Shown in pieces: positions 44,003 through 51,041 of a DNA stretch of 55,569 bases. Under the pieces are notes generated by a model. It had not been told where the DNA came from. It saw only the letters and a list, made by a program, of their open reading frames with translations, and did not search any database. Each line of letters begins with the position of its first letter. Positions within the stretch are counted from its first letter, which is position 1. The stretch is from Prevotella sp. (GTDB lineage: Bacteria > Bacteroidota > Bacteroidia > Bacteroidales > Bacteroidaceae), in the NCBI GenBank assembly GCA_017554105.1, contig JAFZIY010000029.1, forward strand, positions 113,504-169,072, read 5' to 3'. Made by a program: the position numbers and the translations under genes.

Positions 44003-44018
44003 TGTAACAATTGTTACA
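44003..44018. promoter_or_regulatory. 16-base perfect palindrome upstream of argR
   Basis: TGTAACAATTGTTACA, 40 bases upstream of the argR -33 element. It could be an operator for ArgR or another dimeric regulator. The neighbouring GTTAATATTGTATAAC is also dyad-like. Confidence 0.45.
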
Positions 44019-44102
44019 AATAGACTATGTAAAAACACTGAAAAGCCTTATAAAATGCATTAGTTGCAAGAATATTCTCTTTTCCATTATATGCAGAAAG
44101 GC

Positions 44103-44135
44103 AAAAAAAGCACAGGCTTCGTATGAAGCCTGTGC
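44103..44135 (-). terminator. Terminator of the BI-1 family gene
   Basis: An 11-base perfect stem GCACAGGCTTC/GAAGCCTGTGC with loop GTAT, followed on the minus strand by seven T. Confidence 0.9.
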
Positions 44136-44170
44136 AAGAATGTGTAGTCTATATAAAGGTGTTCTTGTGG

Positions 44171-44887
44171 TCAATTGCGGTTGCCGCCAAAGATGCGCAG
44201 CAGATAGAGGAACATGTTGATGAAGTCCAGATAGAGGCTCAGGGCACCCATCAGCGCAATCTTCTGTGTCGTTGCCTCGGGATAGTCCGCCTCCATGAGC
44301 ATGTTCTTTATGCGCTGGGTGTCATAGATGGTCAGTCCGGCGAAGATTGCCACACCAATCCAACTTATCACAAGGTCCATGAACCCGTTCTTGATGAAGA
44401 AGATGTTCACCAGCGAAGCGATGATAAGTCCCACCACTCCCATTAGGAGTATCGGGCCAATCTTCGAAAGGTTAATCTTCAGTACGGCACCGATAATACC
44501 CATCACTGCGAACATTCCAGCCGTAATGAAGAACACAGCGGCGATGCTCTTAAGGTCATATACTAGGAATATCGATGCCATGGTGACGCCGTTGATCACC
44601 GAATAGATTGCGAAAAGCAGCGTGGCAACGGGCACCGACAACTTGTTTATGCCGGCACTGATGCCGAACACCAGTCCAAGTTCCACAATAATCAGTCCCC
44701 AGAACAACAGACGGTTGCTGGCGATGGTATACCAGATGCCGGTGTCTGCCACTGCCCATGCTGTGAAGCCAGTGATGCAGAGCGCTAAAGTCATCCACAG
44801 GTAAACCTTGCGCATCGTCGCAGGCATTGCCAGTGATGCGCGTTTCTCCTTCTCCTGTATTAGTTCGTAAAGTCTTTCTTCTGTCAT
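44171..44887 (-). CDS. Bax inhibitor-1 family membrane protein
   Basis: A 238-residue protein with seven predicted membrane helices: VYLWMTLALCITGFTAWAVA, LLFWGLIIVELGLVFGISAG and so on to the last helix near SLYLDFINMFLYLLRIFG. The family signature of the BI-1/YccA/YbhL type is visible in the C-terminal part (DTQRIKNML and LMGALSLYLDFINMF). Members are proposed calcium-leak channels or modulators of FtsH; the bacterial role is not settled. It follows the 44894 gene by six bases, so they form a two-gene unit. Confidence 0.92.
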   Translation of the reverse strand: MTEERLYELIQEKEKRASLAMPATMRKVYLWMTLALCITGFTAWAVADTGIWYTIASNRLLFWGLIIVELGLVFGISAGINKLSVPVATLLFAIYSVINGVTMASIFLVYDLKSIAAVFFITAGMFAVMGIIGAVLKINLSKIGPILLMGVVGLIIASLVNIFFIKNGFMDLVISWIGVAIFAGLTIYDTQRIKNMLMEADYPEATTQKIALMGALSLYLDFINMFLYLLRIFGGNRN

Positions 44888-44893
44888 TTCTTC

Positions 44894-45679
44894 TTATTTT
44901 TTAGTTTTCTTCGATTTCTTCTCGATGCTCAGTTCCTTGTCAGTATAGTAGGTTATGACACGGCGTTCCAGATTCTCGCTGTGTGTTTTGGTGCGTGTGC
45001 TTTCGTCGTCGGCAATCATTTCGTAACCATTTGTGGTAATGTATCGTTCCGTCCAGTTGCCTTGCTCGTCGAATTTTGTGTATCTGTATTCCGTGACATA
45101 CTCATAAGATTCTGCCTCGGCAGCACCGCTGGTAAAGCACTTCACGGGATATATCTTGTCGCCGTCATATACCAGTGAGTCTTGATTTATTGCTTCCCAG
45201 TATCCGGATTCCTCTGTCAGCGGTCGTCCCTGGGCGTCGTATGTGAAAGACCGTGACTCCATATCGCGGTCGTTGAGCCCGTCTTGTTTCAGGAAACTTT
45301 CTATTCTTCCCTTGTTGTCGAGTTTTATCTCTTTTACTGCGGTGTTGCCATACAGAAGCATGCTTATGTTTCCGTTGTCGTCATATTTGTAAAGATTGCC
45401 TTGGACATCGGTGGTGATGCGTCCGAAACGGTCGAATGCATATTCCAGTTTATCGCTTTCCACCCACGGGTCTTCCGCTGGATCCACATCGCTAAGTTTG
45501 CATAACGACATCCTTACCTCCTTGACATTACCGTAGAGTCCGTATGCAAGGGCATACCCGCTTTTGTTATCCACCTTCTTCTCGTTGCCGTCAATTTTGT
45601 TATCGGCAGCCTTTGTGTCGATGGGGCAGGAAGCTAGCATCAGAAGTGCGGCTATTGCCATCAACCATGTCTGTTTCAT
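44894..45679 (-). CDS. Lipoprotein of unknown function with YD-like repeats
   Basis: A 261-residue protein. A signal with lipobox (MLASC) suggests a lipid anchor. The mature part has repeated short units that resemble RHS/YD repeats: YAFDRFGRITTDVQGNLYKYDDNGNI, LDNKGRIESF, FTYDAQGRPLTE and FDEQGNWTERYI. They should build a small beta structure. The C-terminus is a basic tail (SIEKKSKKTKK). The function is unknown. It has its own -7 promoter element at 45722 and is co-directional with the BI-1 gene. Confidence 0.75.
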   Translation of the reverse strand: MKQTWLMAIAALLMLASCPIDTKAADNKIDGNEKKVDNKSGYALAYGLYGNVKEVRMSLCKLSDVDPAEDPWVESDKLEYAFDRFGRITTDVQGNLYKYDDNGNISMLLYGNTAVKEIKLDNKGRIESFLKQDGLNDRDMESRSFTYDAQGRPLTEESGYWEAINQDSLVYDGDKIYPVKCFTSGAAEAESYEYVTEYRYTKFDEQGNWTERYITTNGYEMIADDESTRTKTHSENLERRVITYYTDKELSIEKKSKKTKK

Positions 45680-45721
45680 AATCTAAATAGTATTTGTACT
45701 TGTTCAATCGTTGTGATGTTG

Positions 45722-45729
45722 CAAAGGTA
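45722..45729 (-). promoter_or_regulatory. -7 element for the YD-repeat lipoprotein gene
   Basis: CAAAGGTA reads TACCTTTG on the minus strand, a perfect TAnnTTTG. Confidence 0.5.
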
Positions 45730-45827
45730 GTGCTTTATTTCCAAACTTCCAAATATTTCTTTCTTCCTTCTGGCGCATGACACACCTGTATTGGACTTGA
45801 TGTCATCAACACGAGAATCTACTACGT

Positions 45828-46574
45828 TCAACGCCTGTCGAAAACAATCTTCCCGAACTTATCCGTCTGGTGGAAGTTGGGCTTCCCTGTCTGTCCTACC
45901 TCGTTCCATGAGAGGAAATGACGCTTGGGCAGACGGCTGCCGTATTTGAAGAAATTACCCGTTGCTGTCAGTCCGTCGAGACTCTTCACGTTGCTCTTGA
46001 ACAGTGCTGAGGCGGGGATTATCAGCGTCAGCCACCATTCCTGCTCGCCAACGCGAGTGTCAAAGGTCTCTTTACCCAGTGAACCCCATCGTTTGATGCT
46101 TTTCAACACCTCGTCAGAGGCCTCCGTACGGACTCCGTTTTGTCTGCCGCCCTGCATTAGTATCGCCCCGATGCAGTTGCTCTCTATATTATAATAGGTG
46201 TCCTCGCCGTCCATCATCAGGAAGAACTCGCAGCACGCATCCTGGAACACCGCGCTCTGGTCGGTGCCGTTCATTGCCCTTACTGCACCCTCCTTGACAT
46301 GGTACTCCACGTAGATGTCCTGCCCGTCGTGTGCCATTCGGAACTGTGCGATGGGCTTGTACGGATAGTCGCGTTGCCAGTTGCTGCAACCTATCTCGTT
46401 CCATTTCACGCCATGAGAGTCGAAGGACGAGTGTATCTCCTCCGCCTCCGCGATGCCTTGTGGCAGCCGTTGTACAATGAGAGATTTCCTCTCGTTTTTT
46501 CCTGCGTTGTCGCCGTTGGCCAATGCCGTGCCTGTCATCATTGCAATCAGCATAACAGTCAGTATCTTTATCAT
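45828..46574 (-). CDS. Secreted CBM9-like (DOMON-type) protein
   Basis: I choose the start at 46574 (MIKILTVMLIAMMTGTALA), which opens a signal peptide; upstream ATGs at 46586 and 46604 add residues before it. The mature part of about 230 residues fits the carbohydrate-binding family 9-like proteins of Bacteroidetes: AQFRMAHDGQDIYVEYHVKE, DACCEFFLMMD, YYNIESNCIGA and WWLTLIIPASAL. These are usually secreted single-domain proteins with unproven sugar or cofactor binding. It ends HQTDKFGKIVFDRR. It is divergent from the SPFH gene. Confidence 0.82.
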   Translation of the reverse strand: MIKILTVMLIAMMTGTALANGDNAGKNERKSLIVQRLPQGIAEAEEIHSSFDSHGVKWNEIGCSNWQRDYPYKPIAQFRMAHDGQDIYVEYHVKEGAVRAMNGTDQSAVFQDACCEFFLMMDGEDTYYNIESNCIGAILMQGGRQNGVRTEASDEVLKSIKRWGSLGKETFDTRVGEQEWWLTLIIPASALFKSNVKSLDGLTATGNFFKYGSRLPKRHFLSWNEVGQTGKPNFHQTDKFGKIVFDRR

Positions 46575-46647
46575 ATTAGATTCCATGCTATAAAAACGTG
46601 ACAAAACAGCATTTATTATGCTATTGGAATGTAATACATATCAAACC

Positions 46648-46694
46648 GTCGAACAATGTTATTAACTTTGTCGAACAAAGTTAATAACATTGTT
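46648..46694. repeat. Two 22-base units forming a 19-base perfect inverted repeat
   Basis: GTCGAACAA starts at 46648 and again at 46670, exactly 22 bases apart. The arms 46652-46670 and 46676-46694 are perfect complements of 19 bases, loop TCGAA. There is no T-tract and the flanking genes diverge, so it is unlikely to be a terminator. Confidence 0.85.
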
Positions 46695-46802
46695 AAGCCA
46701 TTCGATACCTTTCGCAAACTGATTGATGTCCAGTCATTTGCCAAGTCGTCATTTTTCGACTCGGAAAAGGGTGTTAAATAATGCTAAATAACTGATGAAA
46801 TG

Positions 46803-46835
46803 TTTGGAAGTTTCATTCTTTTTGTGTTATCTTTG
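46803..46835 (+). promoter_or_regulatory. Promoter of the SPFH gene
   Basis: TTTG at 46803-46806, 21 bases, TATCTTTG at 46828-46835. It places the start of transcription inside the longest open frame and therefore supports the start codon at 46872. Confidence 0.8.
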
Positions 46836-46871
46836 CAATATCAAAATGATATCACTTTAATTTTAACTGTC

Positions 46872-47825
46872 ATGGAAAATAAAGAAATTGTATTCAAGGG
46901 AGTGGTACTGAACGGAATCATGATGCTGATTCTTGTCATCCTGTCATTCCTGGTGTCTGTCGGTTTGTTCGTTATGGGATGCATCTATCTCGATTGGTGG
47001 TGGTTTGCTGCCGGTGCCTTGCTGTTTTTGGCGTCGATTATTGCTGCCTGTGGTTTCTTCCAGTTGGAACCGGGTGAGGCTCGCGTGATAATGTTCTTCG
47101 GTAAGTATCGCGGAACATTCTCAAAGGCTGGATTCCATTGGGTGAATCCTTTCTACAACACCAAGAAACTATCGCTGCGTGCGCGCAACCTCGATGCAGA
47201 TCCTATTAAGGTTAATGACAAGTCGGGAAATCCCGTCATGATAGGTCTTGTGCTGGTGTGGCGACTGAAAGATACATATAAGGCAATGTTCGAGGTTGAC
47301 ACCCAGACCATGGCTGCAGCACGCATGGGTGCTACTGAGGTGGGTGGCGCATCGGCTGCGGTGATAATGAATGCACTTCAGAATTTCGTGCGCATTCAGG
47401 CTGATGCCGCACTGCGACAGGTGGCAGGACAGTATGCATACGATAACGAGGAGAACGAAAAGGAAATCACCTTGCGTGATGGCTCCGACGAGATAAACAG
47501 GGAACTGGAGACGAAGATTGACGAGCGACTCGCCATGGCGGGTATCGAAGTGGTGGAGGCGCGCATCAACTATCTTGCATACGCACCGGAGATTGCCGCT
47601 GTCATGCTACGTCGTCAGCAGGCATCAGCCATCATCTCTGCTCGTGAGAAGATAGTTGAGGGAGCCGTTTCTATGGTGAAGATGGCTCTCGACAAACTCA
47701 AGGATGAGGGTGTCGTTGACCTCGACGAGGAGCGCAAGGCTGCAATGGTGAGCAACCTGCTCGTAGTGCTCTGTGGAGAAGACAATGCACAGCCTGTTGT
47801 AAACACAGGTAGTTTGTATCAATGA
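46872..47825 (+). CDS. SPFH (band 7) domain membrane protein
   Basis: A stomatin/prohibitin-type protein of 317 residues. I start at 46872 ([20 protein letters not shown]), because the ATG at 46800 lies in the promoter. Two N-terminal membrane helices ([20 protein letters not shown] and [20 protein letters not shown]) precede the SPFH domain ([20 protein letters not shown] to about residue 250). The C-terminal coiled coil is short ([20 protein letters not shown]). Such proteins organise membrane microdomains. The gene is followed by a ribbon-helix-helix gene after 17 bases. Confidence 0.9.
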   Translation: MENKEIVFKGVVLNGIMMLILVILSFLVSVGLFVMGCIYLDWWWFAAGALLFLASIIAACGFFQLEPGEARVIMFFGKYRGTFSKAGFHWVNPFYNTKKLSLRARNLDADPIKVNDKSGNPVMIGLVLVWRLKDTYKAMFEVDTQTMAAARMGATEVGGASAAVIMNALQNFVRIQADAALRQVAGQYAYDNEENEKEITLRDGSDEINRELETKIDERLAMAGIEVVEARINYLAYAPEIAAVMLRRQQASAIISAREKIVEGAVSMVKMALDKLKDEGVVDLDEERKAAMVSNLLVVLCGEDNAQPVVNTGSLYQ

Positions 47826-47842
47826 CCTGACAACCTCCCCCT

Positions 47843-48001
47843 ATGCCTAAGGAAGATAAGAAGACAAAGAGTTTCGTGCTGCGCATAGACAGCGACACGA
47901 TGGATGCAATAGAGCGTTGGGCGGCCGACGAGTTCCGTTCGACCAACGGTCAATTGCAATGGATTATCAACGAGGCATTGAAAAAACACAAGAGAAAATA
48001 A
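47843..48001 (+). CDS. Small ribbon-helix-helix (Arc-like) DNA-binding protein (52 aa)
   Basis: A 52-residue gene starting MPKEDKKTKSFVLRIDSDTM and ending NEALKKHKRK. The strand KSFVLRID followed by two helices (DTMDAIERWAADEFR and NGQLQWIINEALKKH) is the Arc/MetJ ribbon-helix-helix pattern, with FVLRID as the DNA-contacting strand. It is probably co-transcribed with the SPFH gene, with a terminator 17 bases after the stop. A DNA target or partner toxin is not visible. Confidence 0.8.
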   Translation: MPKEDKKTKSFVLRIDSDTMDAIERWAADEFRSTNGQLQWIINEALKKHKRK

Positions 48002-48017
48002 CACTCAGTAAAAAAAT

Positions 48018-48050
48018 CCCCGTCTTGCTATCTCAGCAAAACGGGGTTTT
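48018..48050 (+). terminator. Terminator of the SPFH-RHH unit
   Basis: Stem CCCCGT/ACGGGG with inner TTGCT/AGCAA, followed by TTTT. Upstream A residues allow minus-strand use too. Confidence 0.85.
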
Positions 48051-48183
48051 GATTTGTAATTTTACAATAATAAACTTACTACAAATAGCTAAATAATAAC
48101 TAATATTCTTATTCTATATTTATATTTTAGCGTGGTTTAAACAATGGTCTCCGCAGGAGACAGAGTTGCTACAAGTCAATGGG

Positions 48184-48405
48184 TTAGAAGTCATCGTCAT
48201 CCCAAACCTCATCGTTGATCTTGGCAGTGATAGCCGGTTCCCAATCAGGATATTGATCATCTATTTTCTCATTAATTGGCTTGTCACTTACCTCCTCAAA
48301 GGTATTATCTGCGATATGGGCTCCTACGGGAGTTGTTGCACAAAGATCGCTTTCTATATTTAAGTTGAGAACTGTAGCACTGGGTTCAATATATATCTTT
48401 TTCAT
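48184..48405 (-). CDS. Small acidic protein of unknown function
   Basis: I start at 48405 (MKKIYIEPSATVLNLNIESDL); the longer frame adds seven residues. About 73 residues. The N-terminus MKK-YIEP----L-----L is a recurring pattern of small genes of unknown role in Prevotella, as I recall. The C-terminal half is strongly acidic (ITAKINDEVWDDDDF) with no signal peptide of normal form. It lies 21 bases after the BspA-like gene. It may be a leader-type peptide or a partner of the surface protein. Confidence 0.6.
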   Translation of the reverse strand: MKKIYIEPSATVLNLNIESDLCATTPVGAHIADNTFEEVSDKPINEKIDDQYPDWEPAITAKINDEVWDDDDF

Positions 48406-48426
48406 AATTCTAATACTCTCCTTCAA

Positions 48427-50736
48427 TTATTTGATTACAACTTTCTTACCACCCACGATATAAATTCCCTTCAGACCATTGAGATCCTTAGCGTTGTCAC
48501 GAACCACCTGTCCGTTGAGGTTGTAAACCTTGTTGTCGGTGTTCATTACAGGTATCTGGATGGTTGGTGCACCGATACCGCTCACGATGTTGTCGTCAGA
48601 CAATCCGTTGAAGTCGATATCAAGCACGTCAAATGCTTTTGCACCGCTGGTACTGCTTGAACCTATGTTCTCTATAAGTGCGCAATAAGGTGACCATATT
48701 GCAATACCTCTTGACTTGAAGAATTTTGGCGTGGTGATGCCGTGGTCTGGATCATATCCCAGATAGTATGCACCAACAGGGAGTGTCGGAGAAGTTCCCA
48801 CATATACCTTATGTCCACCGATATCTCCAGGACCATAGATTTCTGCACCTAAATAACTGCCTTTGAAGTTGAAGTCTGCCGGTTGTATGTTATCGGGATT
48901 GGAATCGGAGATTACTAACGATTTAGTTACTGAGTTCATGTCAAGAGCAAGCGTTGTATTATTAGCAAGTGCGTCCATTGCATCGCCTAAAGGCTCACCG
49001 CCAGCCAGCAAAACGTCCCATCTTACAAAGAGATCGTTATCCACATCATAGGTTGCAATAACATCTTTTGTAACATACTGTTCCTGTCCATCAACAGTCT
49101 CTTTTACGAACTCCACCCCGCCAGCAGTACGTGTAATTTCTTTTCTCTTAGACATCTTAATCTTTGCAGGGTGTATCATATAAGGCACATTCTTCTTGAG
49201 CAAATAACCGTTTGCGTCAACTTGTGCGTCCTTATCGAAATTAAGAACAATCATTTTCTCATTCTCGTCATAGACAGCACCAGAGAACTCTTTCAGTGCA
49301 GCACCTACACCATAGGCATTCATAAACTGTGCCTCAGTCATGTTAATAGGCAGACAGATAGAATACCAGCGGCTTTCCTTAATGCGCTCGTCATAGAATA
49401 CCCTCTGCTCCTTGAAGGTATTGCTGCCAAGTAAGAACTGTCTCCAACCTGCATAATCGGTGTTATCTACGTCTTCTGCATACGAATAGGCTCTATAAGT
49501 AACACCGTCAACTGTGATTGGAACATAAGCATTAATCTCTGTTTTAGTTGGCCATGTTGTACCCGTTTCTGGATCCACATTAGAATAATGCAAATACTTA
49601 GGTACGCGATAGTTTTCGATAGCAGTCTCTGTTCCAGGATAATGGAAAACAGGCACAGTATATTGTTGGTTATTAAAAGGACAGTCAGGGTAAGTACTAT
49701 GCCATGCTTCATTACCAGAACCAACATAGTCGTTAACGGAATATGTTGGGTCGTCTTCTGGCACATTAGGATTCCATTTGAAATTCATTGTCTGGCCATT
49801 TTCCATCACACCTTGAATATCACAAGGGATATTGTCTGCATTAACAAAAATGTTTCTCAGCCAGACACAGCCTTGGAAAATCTGTGGGCTGCTCGTTGCA
49901 CCAGTAAGAACAGCATGGTCTGGAATTGTTACTGTCCTAAGCGCACTCTCCTTAAAACAAAGAGGCCCCATGTGTATTAATTCTTCAGGCAAAACAATAT
50001 ACTCGAGCGAGAACGTTGCTTGAAAAGCCTTTTCTCCTAAATTTATGATGCTATTATCTAAAACAACGTTCTTTAATTGTGCACAGTGCTCAAAAATACT
50101 TGTTCCAGACCCTGTAGCAGACATCCATTGTCCACTACCGTTTTGTGCCATATCAGGAATCGAATAGCCTTTACCCATACTGAGTGTCTGAATGTGACAA
50201 TTCCTGAAGGCATAACTCATTATTTGGTAAGACCCTTTATTATCAGGGAATATCACTGTTTCCAGGGTTGTGTTCTCGCCGCCGTTAACTTTATCACTAC
50301 CAAAAGCATGTGTGGGAATAACCATTCCGTCGGTATTCGGGAACACAAGGGTCTTGAGTTGGGTCATGCCCTTGAATGATGTTAGCGGGTTATTGGTATT
50401 ATTTAGGTTAATGTTTTCTAAAGAACAATTCTCAAGGTCTAAGTAAGAAAGACTCGTGCAGTTACTTACCAACTTCTGACACTTGTTCTTGTTTAATTTG
50501 TGAGGGTCTTTTGTCACGATAATCAATTTCTTGATATCGCTGACTTTAATCTCTGTACCATCATCTTCAGTGTAGAAGACATTGTCTGCATTGTTGAAAA
50601 TGTCGAAGTCAGCAGGTTCGTTAATGGTAATCCTGTACGCATTTTCCTCTCCTGCGATGGGCGTGATAGTAAGTTCTGCCTTTGCCAATATAGCAAAAAG
50701 CATACTCATTGTAAATAGTAAAACTCTTTTCATCAT
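48427..50736 (-). CDS. BspA-like leucine-rich repeat surface protein
   Basis: I start at 50736 (MMKRVLLFTMSMLFAILAKA), which opens a signal peptide; the frame extends 21 residues further without one. About 770 residues. Residues 60-330 hold BspA-type LRR_5 repeats: NCTSLSYLDLENCSLENI, TTLETVIFPDNKGSYQIMSYAFRNC, LKNVVLDNSIINLGEKAF and SLEYIVLPEELIHMGPLCF (each cut here). The middle part is an unknown beta-rich region. The end (KVYNLNGQVV...GLKGIYIVGGKKVVIK) resembles a type IX secretion sorting domain. Such proteins bind host or bacterial surfaces. It is the first gene of a unit with the small acidic protein. Confidence 0.88.
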   Translation of the reverse strand: MMKRVLLFTMSMLFAILAKAELTITPIAGEENAYRITINEPADFDIFNNADNVFYTEDDGTEIKVSDIKKLIIVTKDPHKLNKNKCQKLVSNCTSLSYLDLENCSLENINLNNTNNPLTSFKGMTQLKTLVFPNTDGMVIPTHAFGSDKVNGGENTTLETVIFPDNKGSYQIMSYAFRNCHIQTLSMGKGYSIPDMAQNGSGQWMSATGSGTSIFEHCAQLKNVVLDNSIINLGEKAFQATFSLEYIVLPEELIHMGPLCFKESALRTVTIPDHAVLTGATSSPQIFQGCVWLRNIFVNADNIPCDIQGVMENGQTMNFKWNPNVPEDDPTYSVNDYVGSGNEAWHSTYPDCPFNNQQYTVPVFHYPGTETAIENYRVPKYLHYSNVDPETGTTWPTKTEINAYVPITVDGVTYRAYSYAEDVDNTDYAGWRQFLLGSNTFKEQRVFYDERIKESRWYSICLPINMTEAQFMNAYGVGAALKEFSGAVYDENEKMIVLNFDKDAQVDANGYLLKKNVPYMIHPAKIKMSKRKEITRTAGGVEFVKETVDGQEQYVTKDVIATYDVDNDLFVRWDVLLAGGEPLGDAMDALANNTTLALDMNSVTKSLVISDSNPDNIQPADFNFKGSYLGAEIYGPGDIGGHKVYVGTSPTLPVGAYYLGYDPDHGITTPKFFKSRGIAIWSPYCALIENIGSSSTSGAKAFDVLDIDFNGLSDDNIVSGIGAPTIQIPVMNTDNKVYNLNGQVVRDNAKDLNGLKGIYIVGGKKVVIK

Positions 50737-50853
50737 TTGTTTAATTAACAGATTATTGCTATAAAAATAAATCCAAAGTAAGTGTAAAAATGGGTGCAAA
50801 AAACATCATTATTATTTGTTGTAAGTCAAATGCAAAGGCATCTTTTGGCGGTA

Positions 50854-50861
50854 CAAAGGTA
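50854..50861 (-). promoter_or_regulatory. -7 element for the BspA-like gene
   Basis: CAAAGGTA reads TACCTTTG on the minus strand. The -33 element is not convincing (CTTG at 17 bases). Confidence 0.45.
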
Positions 50862-50944
50862 TTGTATAAACTATGAAACAAGGGAATAAAAAAGAGGGAA
50901 AAAACGTGGTTTCGTCAAACGATACCCTATTTTTCTTCAAATGG

Positions 50945-51002
50945 AACCCTAGCCCAACGACTCCTCGCTTCTGTAGGGGAGGGGAGTCGTTGGAAATAGG
51001 GT
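50945..51002. repeat. Long inverted repeat between the HTCS and BspA-like genes
   Basis: ACCCTA-CCAACGACTCC and GGAGTCGTTGG-AAATAGGGT pair across a loop containing TGTAGGGGAGGGG, a REP-like core. It follows the HTCS stop by about 40 bases. No T-tract, so a terminator role is uncertain. The 305-base gap 50737-51041 has no gene. Confidence 0.7.
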
Positions 51003-51041
51003 CTGAAAAGTTTATAATTGCGGGTGTCTTTTTCTGTGTAA

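Noticed and set aside
43905-44170. tRNA or other stable RNA gene in the argR upstream region
   Set aside because: No cloverleaf-like arms or CCA end; only promoters, dyads and the downstream terminator were found. No tRNA was seen elsewhere either.
46652-46694. Rho-independent terminator
   Set aside because: Perfect stem but AT-rich, without a T-tract on either strand, and flanking genes diverge.
46800-46871. Earlier start of the SPFH protein
   Set aside because: The ATG at 46800 lies upstream of and inside the predicted promoter (46803-46835), so it would not be transcribed.
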